Origin: Verrucomicrobiota bacterium
GTDB lineage: Bacteria > Verrucomicrobiota > Verrucomicrobiia > Chthoniobacterales > UBA10450
Assembly (NCBI GenBank): GCA_003218785.1
Contig: QHOM01000030.1
Span: 1 to 29,307 of the forward strand
Direction of reading: 5' to 3'
Length of the DNA: 29,307 nucleotides
Program-made: the position numbers and the translations under genes
In this document: in pieces, positions 17,112 through 24,127 of the stretch
Layout of the letters: each line of letters opens with the position of its first letter
Numbering within the stretch: the first letter of the stretch is position 1
The notes under the pieces: generated by a model
Told to the model about the DNA's origin: nothing
Database searches by the model: none
The model's input: the letters and a program-made list of their open reading frames with translations, nothing else

Positions 17112-17998
17112 TGCGAAGCGAAGACGTCCCAACTGTCCCCGAAAAATGCGATCGTTTCATTGTTGTGGTATTGGCGCCCATTGGGAACATCGTGAAGCGA
17201 TAAGGTTCGGTGCTGCCGAAGAACACTCCGCATCATGGCCGATGCGGGCACAACATATCTCTTCACATCGCGACGATTTAGACATCCACTGATCCAAATA
17301 TCGTCCATGTAGAATGCTCCCCGCGGCGCTCGGGAATAATCCCAGAGTGATTCGTCGAAGAATCTCGGTCGAATCAAATAACTTCCGCATCCAGTTATCA
17401 CGGCTGCGCGCCGCGGTTCACGAAGCTCACTCGCGTAAATCATCTTGGCGTCACGCCAATCCAGACTTCGCGGCATCGCGGCGCCGCGAAAACAAAGTGC
17501 CGCCTCAGGTAACTGTTCGCTGTAATGGACGTAAGTTTCGAGCGCATCTAGCGGGTAAACGCGATCATCGTCCACCACCATTATCAATGTATTTCCCCGG
17601 CCAGCCGCCAACTCCTCTTGAACGATGGGGATAAACTTTGTCGCCGGCCCCCAATCCTTGCGACAATCCAAAACACGCAGATGCGGCCAACGCGAAATAT
17701 ATATCGGTACCGCATAAGGCCGTTGTTCCCGAATCGAAAATTCCGGAACCGCAAGCACGATCTCATCCGGTGGTCTCGTCTGCTTGAGAAGAGAGCGAAT
17801 CGTCGGCCCTAGATTACCGATGCGCTCTGGTACCGTCGAAAGTGAAGCAATCACACGGCGACCGTCTGATGTCCTGCCGCTTGCCAAAGTTTCACGGATG
17901 AAGCGGACTTGTCGCCGATGCTTTCTGACGATAAAAAGCAGGCGCTTAAGACCCAGCACACTCAACACGACAAGAACGACCGAAATTAGCAGCAACAT
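17108..17998 (-). CDS. Membrane-anchored GT-A type glycosyltransferase
   Basis: A 296-residue protein: one hydrophobic N-terminal anchor (residues 1-24), a basic linker, then a GT-A domain. IASLSTVPERIGNLGPTI, RSLLKQTRPPDEIVLAVP and the metal-binding MVVDDDRVYP (DDD 144-146) are characteristic of a glycosyltransferase family often found in capsule and lipopolysaccharide loci. Later conserved pieces are VITGCGSYLIRPRFFDESL and FYMDDIWISGCLNRR, and the protein ends LHDVPNGRQYHNNETIAFFG. A C-terminal fragment of a second copy is present at 2588-2970. Donor and acceptor are unknown. It may serve the polysaccharide cluster or, from its position next to the lipid genes, glycosylate a lipid. Confidence 0.82.
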   Translation of the reverse strand: MLLLISVVLVVLSVLGLKRLLFIVRKHRRQVRFIRETLASGRTSDGRRVIASLSTVPERIGNLGPTIRSLLKQTRPPDEIVLAVPEFSIREQRPYAVPIYISRWPHLRVLDCRKDWGPATKFIPIVQEELAAGRGNTLIMVVDDDRVYPLDALETYVHYSEQLPEAALCFRGAAMPRSLDWRDAKMIYASELREPRRAAVITGCGSYLIRPRFFDESLWDYSRAPRGAFYMDDIWISGCLNRRDVKRYVVPASAMMRSVLRQHRTLSLHDVPNGRQYHNNETIAFFGDSWDVFASH

Positions 17999-18157
17999 TG
18001 GGACAAAATCGACATCGTAAAGTTGAACGAGTGTTTAACACGACTCGCACAATACTGAAGTCGCAGGCCACCCTTGCATCGGAGCGACAGTTAAAATAGG
18101 AATCACTGCATTAGCAATACGCAATGCGTCCCGCGACGCGAAACCATTTCCCAAATC

Positions 18158-18893
18158 GTGAAAAAAGTTTTTCTTACTGGCACGAGCTCGGGCATTGGTC
18201 TGGCCATTGCGAAGTTACTCGTCGCTCACGGTCACGAAGTGTGGGGCACGTCGCGCAACCTGGAACGCATTCCGAAGATGCCGCGATTGTATCCGGTGCA
18301 CCTCGACCTGAGCGATCCGCGTTCTGTTGAGAAGGCATTCAACGCCGCGCTCGCGGAAGCTGGTGATTTCGATGTTTTGATCAACAACGCCGGGAGCGGG
18401 CATTTTGGTCCGACCGAAAATCTTTCCGAAAAAGAAATCGCGAGCCAGTTTCAAATTCTCGTTTTCGGGCAGGTTCAGTTAATGCGGCTTGCCTTGCGCG
18501 TGATGCAAGCACGAGGGGAAGGTTTGATCATCAATGTCACATCGCTGGCTGGCCGTCTTCCCGTTCCGTTCATGGCGGCTTACAACGCCGCGAAAGCAGC
18601 CATGGCGTCATTCACCATGTCGATCCAACTGGAGTTGCAAGATTCGCGAGTACGCGTTGTCGATCTTCAACCGGGCGATATCTACACCGACTTCAACGAT
18701 GCGGTGGTAAAGAGTCAAAGGCATGACCCGCGATATGAAGCCAAAGCCGCTTCTCAAATTGATCAACGATGTTCATCCGCCGCCGCGGATAACGGTTGGC
18801 GATGCGTTTCAAGCAAAACTCGCACCGTTAATTTTTAGATTTCTCCCCCAGCGCGTCAGGATTTGGGGTCTTAAGAGATATTACGGCATATGA
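18158..18893 (+). pseudogene. Short-chain dehydrogenase/reductase, frameshifted in the C-terminal part
   Basis: Classical NAD(P)-dependent SDR from a GTG at 18158: TGTSSGIG (7-14), NNAG (76-79), catalytic Ser in NVTSLAG (S129) and Y-x3-K (Y142, K146). The frame ends at 18838 with an unrelated tail after DPRYEAKAA. In the next frame from about 18732 comes a normal SDR C-terminus, LKLINDVHPPPRITVGDAFQ and FLPQRVRIWGLKRYYGI, whose TGA at 18891-18893 overlaps the ATG of the cytidylyltransferase (ATGA). That coupling shows the original gene ended there. Compared with family members, a piece of roughly 20-25 residues also seems missing at the join. Active site is intact, so the shorter product might still work. 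In context it could be a 3-keto reductase of sphingoid-base synthesis, but this is inference. Confidence 0.78.
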
Positions 18894-19642
18894 CTGCCAT
18901 CTCCGATGCAGTGATCTTGATGGCGGGATCGGGTTCGCGTCTGCGCGGCTCCGACAAAACTTTCTCGAAGCCGCTCGTGCCGTTGCTTGGTCGTCCGTTG
19001 ATTTGTTACACGGTAGACGCGCTGATCCACGCGGGAATCAAAAGGGCGCACTTTATTACTGGTTACCAAAGCGGACGGATGATCGCGGCGGTCAGACAAT
19101 TGATTCCGTCCGAGCTCGAGTCCTGTTTCATCGAAAATCCCGATTGGCAAAAACAAAACGGCGTTTCTCTGCTCGCGGCGGCCAATCAGGTGACGGCGCC
19201 GTTTCTTTTGACGATGAGCGACCATTTGTTCGATGAATCAATTGTCGATCTTTTGCTCCGGAACGCCGTCCTCGACCAACTCAATGTCGCGATCGACCGA
19301 AAACTCGGTTCAATTTTCGATGTCGATGATGCGATGAAAGTTCAAACTCAGGGTGACCGAATTTTTGAGATCGCCAAGGATTTAACGGTTTACGATGCGG
19401 TCGATACCGGTCTCTTTGTCTGCCCCTTGAACATTTTCGATTACCTCGAACGAGTAAAACGCGACGGAGATTGCAGTCTTGCCGACGGAGTGCGATCGAT
19501 GGCGTCAGACGGCAAAGCCCGCGCCGTCGATATTGGAAACGCATGGTGGCAAGACGTCGACACGCCGGAAATGCTGGCGCAAGCGGAAAAGCATTTAGGC
19601 GCGCGCGTACTGCGGACCGAGGAGATCCTAAAGAACAGCTAG
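18890..19642 (+). CDS. CTP:inositol-1-phosphate cytidylyltransferase-like nucleotidyltransferase
   Basis: Soluble 250-residue nucleotidyltransferase predicted to make a CDP-alcohol from CTP and an alcohol phosphate. The signature loop is MAGSGSRLRG (11-20), followed by KPLVPLLGRPLI. Segments that match archaeal and thermophile IPCT enzymes are NGVSLLAAANQV, MSDHLF (109-114), AIDRKLGSIFDVDDAMKV, KDLTVYDAVDTGLFVC (163-178) and WWQDVDTPE (219-227, DVD as metal-binding residues). Its ATG overlaps the original SDR stop, so the two are coupled. It lies between SDR and radical SAM genes and one kilobase from a CDP-alcohol phosphotransferase fusion that could use its product. Inositol is the best guess for the alcohol; glycerol or choline-type substrates are possible. 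Confidence 0.85.
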   Translation: MTAISDAVILMAGSGSRLRGSDKTFSKPLVPLLGRPLICYTVDALIHAGIKRAHFITGYQSGRMIAAVRQLIPSELESCFIENPDWQKQNGVSLLAAANQVTAPFLLTMSDHLFDESIVDLLLRNAVLDQLNVAIDRKLGSIFDVDDAMKVQTQGDRIFEIAKDLTVYDAVDTGLFVCPLNIFDYLERVKRDGDCSLADGVRSMASDGKARAVDIGNAWWQDVDTPEMLAQAEKHLGARVLRTEEILKNS

Positions 19643-20541
19643 CTACCAGTCGCAGTCGGCTGGCGGCGCCAGTTGTCGAATAAACTGGCTGATCGCGAGC
19701 AATTCAGCGTGCAGGTCGCGTTACAGGATTTGTAGTTGTGAAACTGCTCCCGCAAATCGTTCAACGTGTAATCCAGCAGCGGCTTGGACCAGACGTTTCG
19801 GGTTTGTGAGCACCAATTCACTTTCCCGTATTCATCCACGTAAAGATACCGGCTGCCGGCGCGACATTTGAATGGTGCGGGGCGACCGCGCACCAGTTCT
19901 TTGCGGTAGCCTGAGAATTCCGGCCATCTCCTTGGCAGCTTGTCTACGATGTCCTCAAACGCCTTCAAGTCTTCACTGCTTAAGTTGAGTTGCCCCTGGC
20001 TGTCGTGCACGAGAAGCACGCGGGCGCCAAAACCGAGCTGACGAACAAAGGAGACGACTTCGTCAGCTTCCTCCGGAGGACATGCGCCGATGACCGCACT
20101 AATAACCACCTCAAACCGGGCATGGTCCCGCAACCATTGCAAACGCTTCTTCAGGTTGTTGAGAACCTTTTGCGTCGTTTCGTTTGCCTGAACCCCGTCG
20201 ATGGAAAGTTGCATCCTCTGCAGCCCGGCCTTATTGAGCGTCTCAATCAGCTCCGGCCGCAAAAGGAAGCCGTTCGAAATCATGCTCGTGCGGTAGAAGC
20301 GAAACTCGCGGCAGGTACGGATGAGGCGGGGAAGCTCCGGATGCATTGTAGGTTCGCCGCCCGTAAGAGAAATCCCAAACGTTCCAAGTGCCTTGAGTTT
20401 CCGCAGGCGTTCCTCCAGTGTTTCTACTGGCACGGGATCGCTGACTTTGTCATACTCAGAGCAATATCCGCAGGATAGATTACAGCGCCGTATCACGACC
20501 ATCTGGGCAAGAAACGGGCTGTAGCGGAGGCGAAAAAACAT
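19639..20541 (-). CDS. Radical SAM protein with C-terminal SPASM-like cysteine region
   Basis: About 300 residues from the ATG at 20541 (the frame continues to a GTG at 20607). The 4Fe-4S/SAM site is CNLSCGYC (C20, C24, C27), followed by SLTGGEPTMHPEL, MISNGFLL and MQLSIDGVQ, the normal radical SAM barrel order. After the barrel come FKCRAGSRYLYVDEYGKVNWC and CNATCTLNC, which look like ligands of auxiliary iron-sulfur clusters as in SPASM proteins. The reaction cannot be named. It is convergent with and overlaps the cytidylyltransferase stop by four bases and is divergent from the CDP-alcohol phosphotransferase fusion, so it may act on the same lipid or headgroup. Confidence 0.85.
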   Translation of the reverse strand: MFFRLRYSPFLAQMVVIRRCNLSCGYCSEYDKVSDPVPVETLEERLRKLKALGTFGISLTGGEPTMHPELPRLIRTCREFRFYRTSMISNGFLLRPELIETLNKAGLQRMQLSIDGVQANETTQKVLNNLKKRLQWLRDHARFEVVISAVIGACPPEEADEVVSFVRQLGFGARVLLVHDSQGQLNLSSEDLKAFEDIVDKLPRRWPEFSGYRKELVRGRPAPFKCRAGSRYLYVDEYGKVNWCSQTRNVWSKPLLDYTLNDLREQFHNYKSCNATCTLNCSRSASLFDNWRRQPTATGS

Positions 20542-20735
20542 ACTCGGAGTGGTCCAAGATGCCGCCGGAGATAAACTTTGGGCAACCACAGCACTTTCGA
20601 ATACCACTGGGTAGCGGTGGGAGCAAGCTGGCCTGATGGAAAACAGCGCGGACTTGCCGAGTAAGAGCGGGGTGTCTACTAATTACAACGTCGGAGCAGG
20701 TCCCACTTTCTGCAGCTTGTATCAAGCAAATCACG

Positions 20736-22034
20736 ATGGCTCATGAATGCGTTGTCCTGGCCGATTGTCCCGGTGCGTTGGTCGAGCTCTGCGGAATCTC
20801 GACGCTGGAACGTCTTTTGCGCACGTTGCAGCGCTGCGGAATTGCCCGGGTAATTGTCCTTTCCAGCACGCCCGACCTGATTGCGGCGCAATTGGCCGAA
20901 CCGTGCAGGTCCCGCGCGCAGCTGGTTCTAACGTTTCGCGACCGACCGGCCGGACTGGTGACGATTGACCAGATCGTTGACCTTTGGCCGGACGCCGCTC
21001 AGCTTCTTCTCGTCGTGCGAGGCGATAGTGTTTTCGACAGTCGCCTATTGCACTTGCTCGCGACACAAAGTTCACCGGCGGTCCTGGTTGATTCCGCTGT
21101 GCCCTCGAAATTTCAGCCGCTGGTGGCTTCGTCCCCAAACACACTGCGCGCGAAATTCTGTGGTGCGGCACTGCTGCAACGCGACTGGGTTTCGACCCAG
21201 AGTGGTCCTCTGGGAAAGGCGATCAATAACGGCCTGGAACAAAACGCAATTGCGGCAGTCGATGTGAGCGACCAACCCTCCTACTCGCCGGCGCTGCGGC
21301 GAAAGCTCAGACCGTTTTGGTTTCCGGCACCACCTCCGGCGCATGTCAAACTAGCGGAGCGCATCCTTCTCAACTCAGTGCAAAAAGGTACGCAGGATTT
21401 TCCCGCGCGCATTCAGGCGCCGGTCGAAACTTTTCTCATTTCAAAACTTTGCAAAACCGCCATCACGCCTAATCAGCTCACCGTGTCATGGATAGCCTTG
21501 GCTTTCGGAACTGCGATTCTTTTCGTGACCGGTCACCTCATTGGGGGAATCTTGCTCGCGTTGATCATCGGCATCCTCGATGGTCTCGACGGCAAGCAGG
21601 CGCGAATCAAGGTCGAGACATCTAAGACGGGAAAAATTGAGCATTGGTTCGATTCATTCTTCGAAATCGTCTGGCCGACGGCACTGGCGTATCACTTCTA
21701 TGTCTCGGGCCAACTGCCTAATGCTTTTTTCTACCTGGCTCTGCTCATTGTGGCAGAGGCGCTCGATGGCATTGGCAAACTAGGGGTCTACCTACCAGCG
21801 GAGAAATCGCTGGTTGGACCCGATCTTCTCGATCGAATCGTCCGTCTTATCGGCGGGCGGCGCAATATTTATGTCTGGGTCCTGGTGGCTTGCGTTGTTT
21901 TGGGCACGCCGGAAAAGGCGCTCATTGTCATGGCATTCTGGGAAGTCGCAACCGCCGCGGCTGATCTCTTGCACTCCTGCTGGATACGTTATGTTCACCG
22001 GCGCCAGGGCTTCCCTGATCTGCCGTTAGGTTAA
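20736..22034 (+). CDS. CDP-alcohol phosphatidyltransferase with degenerate N-terminal nucleotidyltransferase domain (second copy)
   Basis: A 432-residue paralogue of 14110-15426. The N-terminal half is a nucleotidyltransferase-like fold (VVLADCPGALVELCGISTLE, then LERLLRTLQRCGIARVIVLS; LLVVRGDSVFDSRL in the place of the MSDH strand) but without the GxGxR loop, so it probably has no transferase activity and may bind a partner or nucleotide. The C-terminal half is a membrane CDP-alcohol phosphotransferase: AITPNQLTVSWIALAFG, active-site DGLDGKQAR (282-290), G299, D306 and E310. DGKQAR is the form seen in eukaryotic choline/ethanolamine phosphotransferases, which transfer from CDP-alcohol to diacylglycerol. 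Ends overlap by 9 bases with the convergent GNAT gene. Predicted role: moving a phospho-alcohol from CDP to ceramide or another lipid at the inner membrane. Confidence 0.87.
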   Translation: MAHECVVLADCPGALVELCGISTLERLLRTLQRCGIARVIVLSSTPDLIAAQLAEPCRSRAQLVLTFRDRPAGLVTIDQIVDLWPDAAQLLLVVRGDSVFDSRLLHLLATQSSPAVLVDSAVPSKFQPLVASSPNTLRAKFCGAALLQRDWVSTQSGPLGKAINNGLEQNAIAAVDVSDQPSYSPALRRKLRPFWFPAPPPAHVKLAERILLNSVQKGTQDFPARIQAPVETFLISKLCKTAITPNQLTVSWIALAFGTAILFVTGHLIGGILLALIIGILDGLDGKQARIKVETSKTGKIEHWFDSFFEIVWPTALAYHFYVSGQLPNAFFYLALLIVAEALDGIGKLGVYLPAEKSLVGPDLLDRIVRLIGGRRNIYVWVLVACVVLGTPEKALIVMAFWEVATAAADLLHSCWIRYVHRRQGFPDLPLG

Positions 22035-23156
22035 CGACTTCGCGTAGATACGATACGTTTTGTAGCGCGTCGCGCCCAGCGCTTCGATAAAACGATTGAC
22101 CATGAAGTTATCTTCAAGCGTCATGCTCAATTCGCCCGTCAAGCCGCGTTTGAATGCTTCGTCCATCAAACCCAGGACCAGAGTTTCGGCGATACCAGCG
22201 CGCCGGTACTTTTCGATCACTCCGAGCGCCACGAGCCGGCCGGTCCGGATTTTCCTCTTATAATAGAGCAGTTTGATTAAGCCGATGGGAAAACCAAAAC
22301 GGGTCAACCGTCCGTTGATCTGCCGGAGCGCAACGTTGATGTCGGGCACGCCGATGACGAAGCCGACCGGCTTGTTGCCAATTTCTGCAAGCAATGTTGC
22401 CTGCGGCACGATAAACGGCTTCATCTCGTGCGCGAGGTGATCGAATTCAGCCTGGGTAAAGGGAACAAAGCCCCAGTTTTTTTCCCACGCTTGATTGTAA
22501 ATTGTGCGAAGACGCCGGCTCTCGTCCTCGATCTTGCGCAGATTCACTGGGCGAATCGTGACGCCATGCCGGCCGGCGCGGGCCGTCGCCACTTTGCGCA
22601 GCCGTTCCGCCGCCTCCGGAAATTCCGAAAACCACCATGCGTACCAGTCCTTCGCTTTGCCGAAACGCCACGATTCGATGAGCCGCGGGTAGTAGCGGGG
22701 ATTATGCGAGGTCAGAAGAGTGGGCGGATGTTCGAAACCGTCGACGAGCAATCCACACACGTAGTTAGTCGAGTAATCGATCGGGCCCATAATCTCCGTG
22801 CGATTTTTTTTGCGCAGCCAACCGGCCGCAGCCTCGAAGAGCGCCGCGGCGGCGTTGCGGTTGTCGATGCACTCGAAGAGACCAAAACAGCCGACATTCG
22901 ATTGATGCAGCGAATTATAGTTCGGATCATCGCTCGCCATAATTCGGCCAACGACTTCACCGTTGTGTCTGGCGAGAAATAGCGCGGCATCACCGTGTTT
23001 GTAAAACGGATGCCGCTTGCGATTGAGGAAGGCCTTTCGTTCGATGATTAACGGCGGTACCCACACCGGGTCGTTCGCGTAAATTCGCCATTGAAATTTG
23101 ATAAACGAATCGCGATCCCGGCGTGAGCTGACTTCTGAAATTTCGATCTCCGACAC
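22026..23156 (-). CDS. GNAT-fold acyltransferase, candidate ceramide (N-acyl) synthase
   Basis: A 376-residue protein of the GNAT superfamily: RIYANDPVWVPPLIIERKAF at the N-terminus, FFGLFE-like GCFGLFECIDN, IMGPIDYSTNYVCGLLVDGF, HNPRYYPRLIESWRFGKAKD, and near the end an acyl-CoA-binding type turn, VALGVIEKYRRAGIAETLV. Proteins of this shape are widespread and usually unannotated. Caulobacter ceramide synthesis uses an unrelated-to-eukaryote acyltransferase of GNAT type, and this gene is the third of a tight run with the alpha-oxoamine synthase (24128-25408) and a CDP-alcohol phosphotransferase (gaps 19 and 16 bases). So N-acylation of a sphingoid base is a reasonable prediction, but it rests on context. 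Confidence 0.72.
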   Translation of the reverse strand: MSEIEISEVSSRRDRDSFIKFQWRIYANDPVWVPPLIIERKAFLNRKRHPFYKHGDAALFLARHNGEVVGRIMASDDPNYNSLHQSNVGCFGLFECIDNRNAAAALFEAAAGWLRKKNRTEIMGPIDYSTNYVCGLLVDGFEHPPTLLTSHNPRYYPRLIESWRFGKAKDWYAWWFSEFPEAAERLRKVATARAGRHGVTIRPVNLRKIEDESRRLRTIYNQAWEKNWGFVPFTQAEFDHLAHEMKPFIVPQATLLAEIGNKPVGFVIGVPDINVALRQINGRLTRFGFPIGLIKLLYYKRKIRTGRLVALGVIEKYRRAGIAETLVLGLMDEAFKRGLTGELSMTLEDNFMVNRFIEALGATRYKTYRIYAKSLT

Positions 23157-23172
23157 GAATACAATAGGCCGT

Positions 23173-24108
23173 CTAGGCCGCGTCTCGCCATCTCACCGCC
23201 ACTTCCAGCAGGGATTCGGACATGTTTTCCTGGCGGATAATCAGGTACACGAACAGCAAATTGAGCGGAGTGAGTTCGAGCCAGAAGTAGTAAATTGGCT
23301 GGCCGATGAACAGGAAGGCAAACAAAACCAACATCCTGGTGTTCGTCATCAACAGGCCCCACCACTTGAACATTGGGCTGGCCAGATTTCGATAACGCGT
23401 TCTTAGCCAGCTCGGGATTTCGCCGTGGAACAGTTGGCTGGTTGTATCGCGCAACTTTTTCAGATGCGGCGCGAGCATTTCCTGTTGGCGCGTGAAATTC
23501 AAATACAATGCGAGCAGGAACTTATTCCACGGTTTGGAATGCCAACTGATCTCTTGATAATCGGATCGCAGGGCAGAGGCAGAATCTAATCTCAGGCCCG
23601 ATCGGTTCGACACAAAATAAAGATAGGTGCTGCGGTAATAATCGGCCGCCGCGCCTTGCAATGCATGACTGACCCCGGCCGCAAGTGCCAGAAGACAGAT
23701 GGCGGGGGAAGAGCCTTCAACCAAATAGCGCAGAGTCAAATTGACATAGATACTTACGAACACGAGGTGGTCGGCGAGGCTATCAATTATTCGGCCCTCC
23801 CGGCTTTCCCCGTGAGTCAAGCGCGCGAGCTGACCATCCGCATTGTCGAGCGCGTTGGCGCAAACAAGCAACGCCATGCCGACAACATTCGTGCGCAGAT
23901 CACGATAGTAGAAAAGATGTCCACCGATAACCCCGACTAGACCGGCCAGCAAAGTCACAGCTGTTGGGGTCATTTCGACTTTCGCGAAAAACTGCGCAAG
24001 GCGAAATCCGACGGGCCTAAAAAAATAAAGATCGAGAACGCCTTCGACCTCGCGCGCCTTGTAAGTGGCCTCGAGAGTAAAAGGCGCTGGCTCGATTTGT
24101 TCCGGCAT
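23173..24108 (-). CDS. CDP-alcohol phosphatidyltransferase
   Basis: Integral inner-membrane enzyme of 311 residues. The complete canonical motif is present: D88-NA-D91-G92-QL-A95-R96, then G105, D109 and D113 (D-x2-DG-x2-AR-x8-G-x3-D-x3-D), which binds metal and CDP-alcohol. Hydrophobic spans lie around 50-68, 75-90, 115-130, 140-155 and in the C-terminal third. It differs from the two fusion proteins by lacking the N-terminal nucleotidyltransferase-like domain and by its standard motif spacing. It sits between the serine-palmitoyltransferase-like gene and the GNAT gene with gaps of 19 and 16 bases, so it probably places a headgroup on the lipid made by those two. PgsA- or PssA-type phospholipid synthesis is an alternative. 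Confidence 0.87.
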   Translation of the reverse strand: MPEQIEPAPFTLEATYKAREVEGVLDLYFFRPVGFRLAQFFAKVEMTPTAVTLLAGLVGVIGGHLFYYRDLRTNVVGMALLVCANALDNADGQLARLTHGESREGRIIDSLADHLVFVSIYVNLTLRYLVEGSSPAICLLALAAGVSHALQGAAADYYRSTYLYFVSNRSGLRLDSASALRSDYQEISWHSKPWNKFLLALYLNFTRQQEMLAPHLKKLRDTTSQLFHGEIPSWLRTRYRNLASPMFKWWGLLMTNTRMLVLFAFLFIGQPIYYFWLELTPLNLLFVYLIIRQENMSESLLEVAVRWRDAA

Positions 24109-24127
24109 TGGCTGAGACGCTGCCCAC

